Shown here: one piece after another, positions 25,019 through 34,687 of the stretch | How positions within the stretch are numbered: the first letter of the stretch is position 1 | Layout: every line of letters starts with the position of its first letter | NCBI GenBank assembly: GCA_944322935.1 | Contig: CALUQO010000019.1 | Span: 1-45,276, forward strand | Source: Candidatus Gastranaerophilales bacterium | GTDB taxonomy: Bacteria; Cyanobacteriota; Vampirovibrionia; Gastranaerophilales; Gastranaerophilaceae | Length of the DNA: 45,276 nt | Reading direction: 5' to 3' | The notes under the pieces: generated by a model | The model's input: only the letters and a program-made list of their open reading frames with translations | Databases searched by the model: none | What the model was told of the DNA's origin: nothing | Position numbers and translations under genes: made by a program

Positions 25019-25122
25019 AACTGCTCCGTAAAAAGTTTTGCGTATTCGTAACTTAAATTTTATCTCAAAAAATAAATCATGATAAAATTTATTTATAGAT
25101 TTGTATATAATGAGGTGTTTTT

Positions 25123-25872
25123 ATGAAGTATGCTGTAATTTCTGATATCCACGGTAATATGGAGGCGCTGGAAGCTGTTTTGAAAGATATTGAAACAGCA
25201 GAGCAGGCAGATAAAATACTTTGCCTTGGCGACCTTGCCATGGCGGGACCTGAACCCGCAGCGGCAGTGGATAGAGTAATGGAGCTTGTTAAAGCAGGCA
25301 AAGTTGTTTGTATTCAAGGAAACACGGATAAAATGATTGCAGATTTTAACGATGATATTTTAAAAAATTTGCAATCCAAAAACGAAATTATGGCAAATGC
25401 TCTGCAGGCTGATGTTAAAGCCTTAAACGACGAGCAAAAAGACTTTCTTAAAAATTTACCCGTGAATCATGAGTTCAGTTATTTAAATACAAAAATTCTT
25501 ATGGTGCACGGCTCTCCGAGGAAAAATGACGAAAATATTTTCCCCGAAATGCCTATGTCTGAAATTGAAGAAATGGTAAAAGATACTGACGCCGATATTA
25601 TACTTTGCGGGCACACGCACGTACCCTGCGGGTATCAGACGGAAAGCAGAAAAACAATCGTTAACGACGGAAGTGTCGGAAGACCTTTCAGCGAAGAACC
25701 AAAGGCCTGCTATGCAGTGCTCGATATCGGTATGGGATGTGTTTCCGTCAGACACAAACATATTGCCTATGATGTTGATACGGCTTCAAAAAAACTTCTT
25801 TCAAGAGGTTTTGACGGCTCCGATAAATTGGCTAAAATGCTGATTCACGCTACATCAAGGTATCCGCAATAA
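25123..25872 (+). CDS. YfcE/MJ0936-type metallophosphoesterase
   Basis: Calcineurin-like phosphoesterase (Metallophos_2) of 249 residues. The two-metal motifs are in order: SDIHGN (D8, H10), GDLAMAGPEP (D37), QGNTD (N67), MVHGSP and LCGHTHVP. A C-terminal region of about 60 residues follows the domain. The substrate is not evident; relatives hydrolyse phosphodiesters or nucleotides. GAGG precedes the ATG by seven bases. purB follows after 14 bases, so the two are probably co-transcribed. Confidence 0.85.
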   Translation: MKYAVISDIHGNMEALEAVLKDIETAEQADKILCLGDLAMAGPEPAAAVDRVMELVKAGKVVCIQGNTDKMIADFNDDILKNLQSKNEIMANALQADVKALNDEQKDFLKNLPVNHEFSYLNTKILMVHGSPRKNDENIFPEMPMSEIEEMVKDTDADIILCGHTHVPCGYQTESRKTIVNDGSVGRPFSEEPKACYAVLDIGMGCVSVRHKHIAYDVDTASKKLLSRGFDGSDKLAKMLIHATSRYPQ

Positions 25873-25886
25873 TTTGAGGGTTGAAT

Positions 25887-27182
25887 ATGATAGAACGCTA
25901 TAGTTTAAAAGAAATGAAAGATATATGGGAATTGGAATCAAAGTTCAATTTCTATTTGCAAGTGGAGCTCGCAGTTTGTGAGGCTTATAACGAAATAGGC
26001 AAAATCAGCGATGAAGATTTGGAGACAATAAAAAAGAAAGCGTCTTTCAGTCTTGAGCGTATTGATGAAATCGAAAAAGAGGTCGGACACGACGTTATCG
26101 CATTTTTAACAAACGTAAACGAAAATGTCGGGGAGGCTTCAAGGTTTATACATATGGGGATGACAAGCTCCGATGTTATTGATACGGCTTTTGCGCTTCA
26201 AATCAAAAAATCCTCGGAAATTATTTTAAAGGATTTGGACAAGGTTATACAAACAATAAAAGACAAAGCCTCAGAGCATAGGGACACCGTATGTATAGGC
26301 AGGTCACACGGTGTTCATGCAGAACCTATGACCTTCGGCGTCAAACTCTGCAGCTGGCTGGATAACTTGCAGCGGGCAAAGAAACGTTTTGAAACTGCGC
26401 TTTATGATATCTCCGTAGGACAAATCTCAGGCCCTGTCGGTACTTACAGCAATATTTCTCCCGAGATTGAAGAAATTACCTGCAAAAAACTCGGACTGGC
26501 TCCTGCTAAAATTTCAACGCAGGTTATATCTCGCGACAGGCATGCGTATTTTATGCAGGCTCTGGCGCTTATTGCCTGTGCAATTGAGCAGTGCGCCGTT
26601 GAAATAAGACATCTGCAGCGAACAGAGGTTTTAGAGGTTGAAGAAGCCTTCAAAAAAGGACAAAAAGGCTCTTCCGCAATGCCTCACAAAAAGAATCCCA
26701 TATCCTCCGAAAATCTTTCGGGTCTGGCAAGGATAGTAAAGAGCAACTCTGTTGCTGCTCTGGATAATATAGCCCTGTGGCACGAAAGAGATATCTCTCA
26801 CAGCTCCGTTGAAAGAGTTATTTTCCCTGATTCGTGCATACTGATTGATTATATGCTCAATCGCTTTAACAGGGTTGTTGAAGGGCTTGTCGTGCACAAA
26901 GACAATATGCTCAAGAATACCTCGCTTTACGGTGGTATTGTCTATTCTCAAAGAGTTTTGCTTGCATTAACGGAAAAGGGGCTGACTCGAGAACAGGCTT
27001 ATGCTATAGTTCAGCGTAATGCTCTTGACGCTTTTAACAAACCAGACGGCAACTTTAAACAGAACCTTTTGAATGACCGAGAAGTTACGTCGACCTTGAG
27101 CGAAGAAGAAATTGAAAATTGTTTTGATTCGGCGTATTATTTGAGAAATGTCTGTGAAATATACGAAAAATTCGGTGTATAA
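25887..27182 (+). CDS. purB: adenylosuccinate lyase
   Basis: Cleaves SAICAR and adenylosuccinate in purine synthesis. The 431-residue protein shows SRFIHMGMTSSDV, GRSHGVHAEP and the superfamily signature loop GSSAMPHKKNP with its catalytic Ser. The ATG at 25887 has GAGGG six bases upstream; a TTG at 25881 is part of that gap. It follows the phosphodiesterase gene in the same unit. Confidence 0.96.
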   Translation: MIERYSLKEMKDIWELESKFNFYLQVELAVCEAYNEIGKISDEDLETIKKKASFSLERIDEIEKEVGHDVIAFLTNVNENVGEASRFIHMGMTSSDVIDTAFALQIKKSSEIILKDLDKVIQTIKDKASEHRDTVCIGRSHGVHAEPMTFGVKLCSWLDNLQRAKKRFETALYDISVGQISGPVGTYSNISPEIEEITCKKLGLAPAKISTQVISRDRHAYFMQALALIACAIEQCAVEIRHLQRTEVLEVEEAFKKGQKGSSAMPHKKNPISSENLSGLARIVKSNSVAALDNIALWHERDISHSSVERVIFPDSCILIDYMLNRFNRVVEGLVVHKDNMLKNTSLYGGIVYSQRVLLALTEKGLTREQAYAIVQRNALDAFNKPDGNFKQNLLNDREVTSTLSEEEIENCFDSAYYLRNVCEIYEKFGV

Positions 27183-27213
27183 GTGAGGTATGGACAAGGG
27201 CTTGAGGTAATTA

Positions 27214-27999
27214 ATGGGCTGTTTAAAGTTATTGATAAAAATTGTCATAATTATATTTGCGATAATCGGCTTTAGAGCAACGGGCTGCTGGGATTGGTGT
27301 GTTAAAACTTTTCACCTTAACGAAAAACCGTCTCAAGAGTCTATGATAGAAAAAAGCCGAGATGTTGCCGATTTTTCGGCTATTCCGGACGAATATGAAA
27401 TCGCAAAATCCGCAAACATACTGGGCTACAGAGCAGTAATTGCCGAACATGATGCTACGGGGCAAAAGTTTGCAGTCGTAAACGAGAACAAGGGGCTGAA
27501 AATTACAAAGCAGGATTTTAAAGACGGCTCGCTCAAAAAAAAAATCGATGGTGTAAACAAAAAACTCGAGTATCAATATATCCATGTTGAAAATTTTAAA
27601 ATTTTAAAACAGGGCAATATGAAAGCAATGGGGCAGACTGTCCCCTATGCTCAGTTTCAGGCTGACGTGACAAACCTCCCCGTCAAAACGTTGCGCGGTA
27701 TAATAGCTGTTGCACAGGATAATGAAGGCAAGAGCAAAATACTCGTGTCCGCTAACGAGCAGGGAAAGTATTCACAAATAATCGCCGAACAGTTTTTTAA
27801 AAAGGTTAAATTAAGCGAAAATTCAACTTCAACAAAAGAAAAGAGTAAAAATAAAGATACAGAAAAAGAAAAAGCCTCAGCAGAGGATACATTAAAAGAT
27901 AAAGCAGTAGCTCAAACCAAACAAAAACTCGAAGAAGCAGCACAAAAAGCAAAAGATATTGCTCAAGATAAAATAAAAACAGAAAAAAATGACAAATAA
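27214..27999 (+). CDS. unknown membrane-anchored or lipoprotein-like protein
   Basis: A 261-residue unrecognised protein. The N-terminal hydrophobic helix (about 5-20) is followed by RATGC with Cys25, an imperfect lipobox, so it may be a lipoprotein or simply membrane-anchored. A mixed alpha/beta domain spans about 45-205. The C-terminal 50 residues are a Lys/Glu/Ala-rich helix. GAGG lies six bases before the ATG. Its last 11 bases overlap the ribD start, so it is co-translated with ribD, but no functional link is evident. Confidence 0.65.
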   Translation: MGCLKLLIKIVIIIFAIIGFRATGCWDWCVKTFHLNEKPSQESMIEKSRDVADFSAIPDEYEIAKSANILGYRAVIAEHDATGQKFAVVNENKGLKITKQDFKDGSLKKKIDGVNKKLEYQYIHVENFKILKQGNMKAMGQTVPYAQFQADVTNLPVKTLRGIIAVAQDNEGKSKILVSANEQGKYSQIIAEQFFKKVKLSENSTSTKEKSKNKDTEKEKASAEDTLKDKAVAQTKQKLEEAAQKAKDIAQDKIKTEKNDK

Positions 28000-29095
28000 A
28001 ATTTATGAAAAGTATATGAAAAAATGTATTGCTCTGGCAAAAAAGGGCGCGGGCAATGTATCTCCGAATCCGCTTGTCGGTGCAGTTGTGCTGGATAAAA
28101 ACGGAGCAGTTGCGGGATACGGCTGGCATAAAAAATACGGACAGGCGCACGCAGAGGTTAACGCAATAAAAATGGCTGAAGAAAACGGTGCGGATATAAA
28201 AGGCGGAACAATTTTTGTCAGTCTGGAGCCTTGTTCTCATTACGGAAAAACACCGCCCTGTGCGGATTTGATAATAGAAAAAGGTTTAAAAAAAGTTGTT
28301 GCGGGGTGTGTTGACCCCAACCCCAAAGTAGCGGGCAGAGGGCTTGAAAAACTTAAAAATGCGAGAATTGAAGTTGTAAGCGGAGTTTTGGAAAACGAAT
28401 GCAAGGAATTAAATGAAATTTTTATAAAAAATCAACTTCAAAAGAAGCCTTTTGTCGCAATAAAAACAGCGGTAACGCTAGACGCAAAAATAGCAACCAA
28501 AACGGGAAATTCAAAATGGATTACCTCGGGAAAATCACGTGCTTATGTTCAAAAATTGAGAAACAAATATGACGCAATTCTCACGGGCTCAGGCACCGTT
28601 ATTGCCGACAATCCGTCTTTAACCTGCCGTATGAAAAACGGAGTGAACCCGCTAAGGGTAATAATCGATTCAAACGCAATAACACCCCCCGATGCAAAAG
28701 TGTATAATAACGACGGTACGCGGGTTATTCTTGTTGTGCGTGAAAATATTGAGCGGCAAAAAACAGAAAAATATCCCGAAAATGTTGAGATTTTAAAATG
28801 CCCGCTGAATCCGAAATCCGGAAAAATAGACTTAAATATTTTAATGGAAAAACTTTTTGATAAAGGCATAATGAGTATCTTAATTGAAGCGGGCGGAGCT
28901 TTAAACGGAGCGTTTTTAAAAGAGGGGCTTGTTGATAAGTTGTATCAGTTTGTTGCACCGAAACTTCTCGGCGACAGCTCTGCTAAAAGTTTTGTTGAAG
29001 GGTTTGATATTCAAAAAATTGCTCAAGGTCATGTTTTTAGCCTCAAAGAGGTAAAACGATTCGGCGAAGATGTTCTTATTGTTTTAAATTATTAA
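27989..29095 (+). CDS. ribD: bifunctional riboflavin deaminase/reductase
   Basis: Second and third steps of riboflavin synthesis. The N-terminal cytidine-deaminase-like domain has zinc ligands H54 (with E56, HAEVNAI), C82 and C91 (PCSHYGKTPPC). The C-terminal reductase domain shows KWITSGKSRAYVQKLR, DAILTGSGTVIADNP and EAGGALNGAFL. The 368 residues are normal. No other rib gene and no FMN riboswitch are visible nearby. Confidence 0.95.
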   Translation: MTNKIYEKYMKKCIALAKKGAGNVSPNPLVGAVVLDKNGAVAGYGWHKKYGQAHAEVNAIKMAEENGADIKGGTIFVSLEPCSHYGKTPPCADLIIEKGLKKVVAGCVDPNPKVAGRGLEKLKNARIEVVSGVLENECKELNEIFIKNQLQKKPFVAIKTAVTLDAKIATKTGNSKWITSGKSRAYVQKLRNKYDAILTGSGTVIADNPSLTCRMKNGVNPLRVIIDSNAITPPDAKVYNNDGTRVILVVRENIERQKTEKYPENVEILKCPLNPKSGKIDLNILMEKLFDKGIMSILIEAGGALNGAFLKEGLVDKLYQFVAPKLLGDSSAKSFVEGFDIQKIAQGHVFSLKEVKRFGEDVLIVLNY

Positions 29096-29135
29096 TGTTT
29101 TATACCGGTTAATATATTCGTGATTTAATAAATAT

Positions 29136-29777
29136 ATGAATAATTTAGCCGTTGATTTATTTAAAGATATCCCTTCTTTAGATAACAAGTACACAAAACC
29201 GGAACAGACCCAAAAAGCAGTGGTAGTGCTCGGAAGTTCCAAAACAACAGAGCCGCTTATGGAGTATATGGAGCTGTGTTCTCAAACAACAAAGGAGCTT
29301 GTGCAAAACGGATATAATATAGTAACAGGCTGCGGTACAAAAGGGATTATGGGAGCAGCATATAATGCTGCAAAAGATGCATCTGTTGTAAATCTCGAAG
29401 GAAAACCGCTGCAAAATCTTGCCATAGTTGTAAAACCACTGTGGGGTGATGAAAATCTAAACGATTGTGTAATTATCGGTAAAGCTTCATCAGAATCTGA
29501 AAGAATTATAAAATTTACTAAAGTTGCCGACAACTTTGTTATTTTCCCAGGAGGTACAACTACTTTGCAAGAAGCTGCTACAATAATTCGCTACAATGTG
29601 CACAGCGAAGAAAATAAATTTAAGCAAATTATACTTGTGGGTAGAGAGTATTTTGCCGGTTTAAAACAGCAATATGAAACAATGGCAAAACTGCAGCTTG
29701 TTAAAAAGGCTCCGGAAACAATTTTTAAAATCCTGTCAGAAAAAAATGAAATAATAAAAGCTATACTTAAAAGATAG
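29136..29777 (+). CDS. LOG/TIGR00730-like nucleotide-binding protein
   Basis: A 213-residue Rossmann-fold protein of the LOG family (once called lysine decarboxylase-like; proven members are nucleoside 5'-monophosphate phosphoribohydrolases). Visible are VVVLGSSKT, TGCGTKGIMGAA (the G-G-x-x-G-x-M-G-A loop) and FPGGTTTLQEA in place of the classic PGGxGTxxE, where one Gly is Thr. Glu and the rest of the motif remain. The ribosome site is weak. It follows ribD by 40 bases on the same strand. Confidence 0.75.
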   Translation: MNNLAVDLFKDIPSLDNKYTKPEQTQKAVVVLGSSKTTEPLMEYMELCSQTTKELVQNGYNIVTGCGTKGIMGAAYNAAKDASVVNLEGKPLQNLAIVVKPLWGDENLNDCVIIGKASSESERIIKFTKVADNFVIFPGGTTTLQEAATIIRYNVHSEENKFKQIILVGREYFAGLKQQYETMAKLQLVKKAPETIFKILSEKNEIIKAILKR

Positions 29778-29971
29778 AACCGTTTTTATATGTGCTCAAC
29801 AGACACAGCCTCACTTTACAACGGTTCAATAAATTATTCAAGGTCAGAACGATTCAGTCATTTTTCTATTGTCCCGCAAAAGCTTACATAACAAGAACTG
29901 TTTCCGGCTTTATAAAAGTTATAGTTATATACAGTGCAAAATCAATTCAATCTCAATAAAACATACTGAAT

Positions 29972-30964
29972 TCAGCCGGATAAAGATATTTTTTCCAGTA
30001 TTGTGCGTGCTCTTGCCGTGTAGCTGTGGCGTTTGCAGACATCACTGTATCCTATTGTCGCAATTTTTTGAGCAATATTCACATTTTTTAGATAGAAGTC
30101 CGTTTTGTCAATGAGATCGGGAATATCTTTGTATGTCTCGAGCTCTTTTGAAACTATGAAATTTCTTTCTATATCAGCCATGTTATCCGTAAGCAGAAAA
30201 CCGCGAGAAGCAAGAACTTCAAAAACGCGGTAGTTCAGACCGGATTCGCCCTGCAATGTTATGTTTATGTTAACAAAACTGTTGGCATAAACTTTGGCAA
30301 GATCTTTTTCCGTTGTCAAAAATCCGCGATAAGCACTTTTATAAGTATCCAATTCTTTATATGAAAGAAACTGTTTTTCTTTCATGTCGTCAAGGCTTTG
30401 TAAGAAATGTTTTTCGTATGAAAATATATTTAATTTTTTGCCAAAATTTTTAATCAATGCAGCAAGTATCTTTTGACGCTTTTCTCCAAGTGGACGTCCT
30501 ACAAACGAAATTTCGTATAAAGGAGCATTATCATCGAATTCATCCAATCTGTATGCCTTTGCATTAACGGCAAGAGGGAGATACAAACAGTGAGGCAGGT
30601 CATTTACAAAACCTTTGTCCCACATAAAAGAATACGCTTTTAATTTTTTAAATTCTTCATACAACCATGGTTTGTTCACACATGCATATTTGCCCCGCGG
30701 TTCATCCGCAAAATAATGAACAAGTTTGTATTTGTTTTGGTTTTGGAAAATATAATTTTTCAGTTCTTCGTTATCACAAAACATAAAACCGTAGTCATAA
30801 CCGATTATAATATCAGGCTTAAAACGTTGTATGTCTTCAATGGACAGTTCTCTTAAATCTTTAGCCATGACAAAACAGCCGTTTGATTTAAATCCCTGCT
30901 TAAAACCTCTCATTATAAGAGTTCCGGCAATACTGTTCGGAAATGTAATAAGAACTTTTTTCAT
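29972..30964 (-). CDS. CgeB/YkvP-like glycosyltransferase
   Basis: A 330-residue GT-B-type glycosyltransferase. The N-terminal half has a VLITFPNSIAG start and KPDIIIGYDYG and LVHYFADEP strands. The C-terminal Glyco_trans_1_2 domain shows ISFVGRPLGEKR, the SFVNINITLQGESGLNYRVFE acceptor/donor region and LASRGFLLTD. No membrane helix. AGGA is eight bases before the ATG. Together with the upstream DUF374 acyltransferase on the same strand it suggests cell-surface glycolipid or polysaccharide work. The acceptor is unknown. Confidence 0.8.
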   Translation of the reverse strand: MKKVLITFPNSIAGTLIMRGFKQGFKSNGCFVMAKDLRELSIEDIQRFKPDIIIGYDYGFMFCDNEELKNYIFQNQNKYKLVHYFADEPRGKYACVNKPWLYEEFKKLKAYSFMWDKGFVNDLPHCLYLPLAVNAKAYRLDEFDDNAPLYEISFVGRPLGEKRQKILAALIKNFGKKLNIFSYEKHFLQSLDDMKEKQFLSYKELDTYKSAYRGFLTTEKDLAKVYANSFVNINITLQGESGLNYRVFEVLASRGFLLTDNMADIERNFIVSKELETYKDIPDLIDKTDFYLKNVNIAQKIATIGYSDVCKRHSYTARARTILEKISLSG

Positions 30965-31013
30965 TGTTCACATCCTGTTATTTGCTGCAGAAAAGAAAAA
31001 CGGCCATGCTGTT

Positions 31014-31670
31014 TTATTTAACAAGGTCGTCAAAATTTTCCTGAGCATATTTGTATAAATCGTTAAGAGCTGTTTCAAGTTTCTGACGGTACAATTCTGT
31101 TTCTTCTTTTGAGCAATCAGCAGGTACATAGATAGGTTCCCCGTATACCGCTATAGTTTTTACACCCAAAAACGGAAATCGAAACTCGTCCCACGTATTA
31201 AATTTTAAAAGCCATTTTGAAGGTGAATACCATGTCATAGGTACAATAGGTATTTGCGTAAGCTTTGCAATATTAATAACCCCGTCTTTCACCTTTTTCT
31301 GAGGCCCTCTTGGGCCGTCTATAGTAATAGCTGCATTTTCACCCTGTTCAAGCTTTTCTATCATGGCTAAAGAAGCGGAAGCTCCAGCCCTTTTATAAGA
31401 GCCGCGCACTACACGGATTCCCATATGTTCTGTTGCAGCAGCAATAATGTCTCCGTCATTTGATTTTGAAATCATTACATTGAGACTTCCTCTGTCCTCA
31501 TTTGCATAAAGCGCACACTGATGAGCATGCCAAAGTGCAAATATCACAGGTTTATCCTTAGGATAGTTAATATTTTTGCAGTTGTAAAAAAGGCTCTCAA
31601 AAGCATAGAACCACTTTACCAGAAACGATAAAAAACTAACCGTATATTTTTTGTCTATTTTTTTGAACAT
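31014..31670 (-). CDS. DUF374 lysophospholipid acyltransferase-like protein
   Basis: A 218-residue protein of the DUF374 family, related to lipid A and phospholipid acyltransferases. The motifs read LWHAHQCAL (catalytic His), MISKSNDGDIIAA, VVRGSYKRAGASAS and ITIDGPRGPQKKVKDG. The N-terminus has a weak hydrophobic segment. It probably adds an acyl chain to a lipid A or lipid precursor at the inner membrane, fitting the lpx genes at 12-15 kb. No good ribosome site is seen. The CgeB-like gene follows 49 bases downstream. Confidence 0.8.
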   Translation of the reverse strand: MFKKIDKKYTVSFLSFLVKWFYAFESLFYNCKNINYPKDKPVIFALWHAHQCALYANEDRGSLNVMISKSNDGDIIAAATEHMGIRVVRGSYKRAGASASLAMIEKLEQGENAAITIDGPRGPQKKVKDGVINIAKLTQIPIVPMTWYSPSKWLLKFNTWDEFRFPFLGVKTIAVYGEPIYVPADCSKEETELYRQKLETALNDLYKYAQENFDDLVK

Positions 31671-31985
31671 AATATTATAATGTTATATTAAACAAAAAAA
31701 AATTGCATTATATGATAATACAGGATGGGCAGATTAAATTGTTCTATCACTCATACACCTTTCTCGGGTATAAAGCTTATATAAATGTTTAAATAAAATG
31801 TATAATATTTTTGAACAAATTATTCGATAAATCGTTTATGTATGTATAATGGTATTAATACGGATTTAAGACAAAATGGCTCTTTAGGGCTAATTGTTTA
31901 AAATATAAGATGATAGGATGATTTAATAGCCAATGAATTCTTATAAAATATTAATAACACAATTTGTTACAAGGTTAAATCAGAG
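31671..31985. other. 315-base intergenic region ahead of the export operon
   Basis: AT-rich divergent gap between the DUF374 gene and the TolC-like gene. A TATAAT at 31845-31850 is a possible -10 box, but no matching -35 is seen. No RNA gene, repeat or convincing small gene was found; a 26-codon frame from the ATG near 31710 has no ribosome site. Confidence 0.5.
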
Positions 31986-33524
31986 TTGAAGTACATATCA
32001 TTTCTCCGAAAAAAAATCATACCGGCAATTGTTTTGCTGTCATTTGCAGGATGCCAGCTGTTTTCGTGTGCGTATGGCTTTTCTATCCCGTTTAAAAAGA
32101 ACAAACCAAAAAATACTACAACAAAACCCGCTGTCCAGATGAAAGCCGAGGTTAATAAAACCGTGGAATACTCGCTTGAGGACTGCATAAATATTGCGCT
32201 GGCAAACGACCCGAATATTAAAGTCGCCAAAACCCAGAAAGATATCGCAAACTCTCAGGTCGGGCTTGCAAAAGCGGATTACTTCCCGAGCCTTACTATA
32301 GGCAACGGCTTTACCTCGCAGCATAACAAAAACTCCGGACGCGGCGGAGGTTTCTACAATCAGGGCGGAAGTACAACTTCAGATAACAACTACTACCAGT
32401 TGAACCTCGGCGTAAACCAGCTTATATGGGATTTTGGCTCAACCGTCGCCAGAATCAACATGCAAAAATATAACAGAGAATCCGTTGGCTATGACCTTGA
32501 AAACACAATCCTTAACACTGTTTACAGCGTAAAACTCGCTTATTTCAGAGCACTCGCGGCACTAGCGAATCAAGACGTCTACGAACGCTCTGTTAGAATC
32601 AACCAGCTTAACTACGACAGAACAAACGCTCTGTTTCAAGAGGGCTTGAAATCCAAAATTGACGTTGTTAACGCTCAGGTCTATTTAACGGATGCGCAAA
32701 TCTCACTTATTGACGCACAGGGGCAGTACGAAAACGCAATAGTTGAGCTGAATAACGCAATGTATTACCCCGATGCCCCCGAATACACCCTGAAAAACAC
32801 GGAAAGCTTTAATTTTCAAAGAAATAAACAGCCTCAAAAAACAGAGGTTAATGTCAGCACAATCAAAAAAAGCGGCAGCAAAGAGTACGAGCAGACCGCA
32901 ATCCTTACCTCGGGCATAGAAAAACAGGATATACTGCAAAATTACAAATTCCAGCCCTTGATTATGCCTGTTAATGATGCAATACAAAAGGCCTATGAAA
33001 ACAGACCCGATTTAAAATCACTGCTTATGGTCGAAAGAGCGCAAAAAGAATCCCTTAAGGCAATAAAACGCTCGTATCTTCCTGTTCTTGGCGCAAATGC
33101 AGGCTATAACTACAGAAAAAACAGCGATGTGTCTAACACAGGCTTTAACGTAGGTGTTACGCTCAACTTCCCGACTTTGAACTTTATGGATATAAAATAC
33201 AGCGTTGCGCAGGGCAATTCGTATCTTCAAATGGCGGCAGAAAACATTGACCTATCGAAAAAGAATATCCACTTTGAAGTAAAAAACAATTATATTAACA
33301 TGGTCGTATTACAGAAAAAAATTCCGTTGATGGCGCAAAAAGTTCAGCAGACACTCGAAAACTTTGAACTAGCGGACGGAAGATACACGGTCGGGCTTGG
33401 CAACTTTATAGAACTGCAGCAGGCTCAGACAAATTATAACAACGCTCAGTTGGACTTTGTTCAAGCAGTGTTTAACTATAACGTTGCAAAAGAACAATTC
33501 CAGAAATCCATGGGGGTCAGATGA
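31986..33524 (+). CDS. TolC-family outer-membrane efflux protein
   Basis: Outer-membrane channel of a tripartite exporter. The 512-residue protein has an export signal (KKIIPAIVLLSFAGC). SFAGC could be a lipobox (Cys23), or cleavage may follow SCAYG by signal peptidase I. Two OEP repeats follow, each of long helices and beta strands (first YSLEDCINIALANDPNIKVAK, second NDAIQKAYENRPDLKSL). The start is TTG because no ATG precedes the signal region. It overlaps macA by four bases (ATGA) and heads the export operon. Confidence 0.9.
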   Translation: MKYISFLRKKIIPAIVLLSFAGCQLFSCAYGFSIPFKKNKPKNTTTKPAVQMKAEVNKTVEYSLEDCINIALANDPNIKVAKTQKDIANSQVGLAKADYFPSLTIGNGFTSQHNKNSGRGGGFYNQGGSTTSDNNYYQLNLGVNQLIWDFGSTVARINMQKYNRESVGYDLENTILNTVYSVKLAYFRALAALANQDVYERSVRINQLNYDRTNALFQEGLKSKIDVVNAQVYLTDAQISLIDAQGQYENAIVELNNAMYYPDAPEYTLKNTESFNFQRNKQPQKTEVNVSTIKKSGSKEYEQTAILTSGIEKQDILQNYKFQPLIMPVNDAIQKAYENRPDLKSLLMVERAQKESLKAIKRSYLPVLGANAGYNYRKNSDVSNTGFNVGVTLNFPTLNFMDIKYSVAQGNSYLQMAAENIDLSKKNIHFEVKNNYINMVVLQKKIPLMAQKVQQTLENFELADGRYTVGLGNFIELQQAQTNYNNAQLDFVQAVFNYNVAKEQFQKSMGVR

Positions 33525-34687
33525 AAAAAAGAATAATTATAATAACTGGCATTATCGCCGCAATATTTTTTGTAAGCGGGTTTGCGCTGTGGTTTAAAAA
33601 GAACCCCGCCTCGGATTACGTGACAGTACCCGCTAAAAGAAAAACCATTATCGAAGCTGTAGAAGCCTCTGGCACGGTTAACCCCGTGAACACGGTCGAT
33701 ATAGGTTCTCAGGTGTCGGGTATGATTAAAGAAATCTATGTTGACTACAACTCAAAAGTTAAAAAAGGCCAGCTGCTGGCTCAAATCGACCCCTCACTGT
33801 TTCAGGCTCAGGTTGATAAAGCAAAGGGCGACCTCGATGCGGCAATATCAAACAAAGCCAAAGTAGAAGCAATGCTTGTCTACGACAAAAAGAACTACGA
33901 AAGATACAAAAAACTTTATACAAAAAACTATGTTGCCAAAAGCGACCTTGACCTTGCGGAAGCCACATACAAATCAGACCTTGCACAGCTCGCCGCGGCA
34001 CAGGGCACAATTAATCAGGCGCGTGCAACTTTGCAGAACAACTTGACTAATTTAAAATATACAAAAATCGTTTCTCCCTGCGATGGCACGGTTGTTTCCC
34101 GTGCTGTTGACGTAGGTCAGACCGTTGCAGCAAGCTTCCAGACACCGACATTGTTTCAGGTTGCGCAGGACTTAACCAACATGCAGATAGAAGTTAACGT
34201 GTCAGAAGCTGATATCGGTAAAATCCAGAAAGAGCAGGAGGTTGAATACACACTCGACGGCTACGCGGATGAAGTTTTTCACGGCAAGGTTACAGAGGTG
34301 CGTATAGCTCCGACCACCGTGTCCAACGTTGTTACTTATACGGTAATCGTTGACGTCGACAACAAAGACCAGAAGATGATTCCGGGGATGACGGCGAACG
34401 TTTCAATCATAACAAACAAACGTGAAAACGTAATCTCTGTTCCGACAGAAGCGCTCAAGTTTACGGACAAAGCCCTGACCGGCGGCAAAAAATACAAAGA
34501 TCAGGGACTCTGGGTCATAAAGGATAACAAACCCGTAAGAATTTCCATTAAAACAGGTGCAAAAGACTCTGACAGAACGGAAATTATTTCAGACCAGCTT
34601 AAAGAAAAAGACAGAGTAATACTCAGAAAAAGAGGCGATAACGAAAAAACCGCACAGGGTAGAAAACCGCCTATGAGAATGTTCTAA
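33521..34687 (+). CDS. macA: MacA-like periplasmic adaptor (membrane fusion protein)
   Basis: Links the inner-membrane ABC permease to the outer-membrane channel. The 388 residues comprise an N-terminal membrane anchor (about 4-24), a lipoyl-like half-motif (QVSGMIKEIYVDYNSKVKKGQ), a helical hairpin (about 95-180), the second lipoyl half (CDGTVVSRAVDVGQTV), then beta-barrel and membrane-proximal domains. It starts inside the tolC stop and ends in the next start (TAATG), so four genes are coupled. Confidence 0.9.
   Translation: MKKRIIIITGIIAAIFFVSGFALWFKKNPASDYVTVPAKRKTIIEAVEASGTVNPVNTVDIGSQVSGMIKEIYVDYNSKVKKGQLLAQIDPSLFQAQVDKAKGDLDAAISNKAKVEAMLVYDKKNYERYKKLYTKNYVAKSDLDLAEATYKSDLAQLAAAQGTINQARATLQNNLTNLKYTKIVSPCDGTVVSRAVDVGQTVAASFQTPTLFQVAQDLTNMQIEVNVSEADIGKIQKEQEVEYTLDGYADEVFHGKVTEVRIAPTTVSNVVTYTVIVDVDNKDQKMIPGMTANVSIITNKRENVISVPTEALKFTDKALTGGKKYKDQGLWVIKDNKPVRISIKTGAKDSDRTEIISDQLKEKDRVILRKRGDNEKTAQGRKPPMRMF

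Noticed and set aside
25106-25111. TATAAT just ahead of the phosphodiesterase ribosome site
   Set aside because: A start from it would leave almost no leader before GAGG, and no -35 box fits.
29778-29827. GAACCG...CGGTTC inverted repeat after the LOG-like gene
   Set aside because: The arms are only six bases, about 35 bases apart, and no T-run follows; too weak for a terminator or RNA gene.
31711-31791. 26-codon frame in the gap before the TolC-like gene
   Set aside because: No ribosome site and no coding features.
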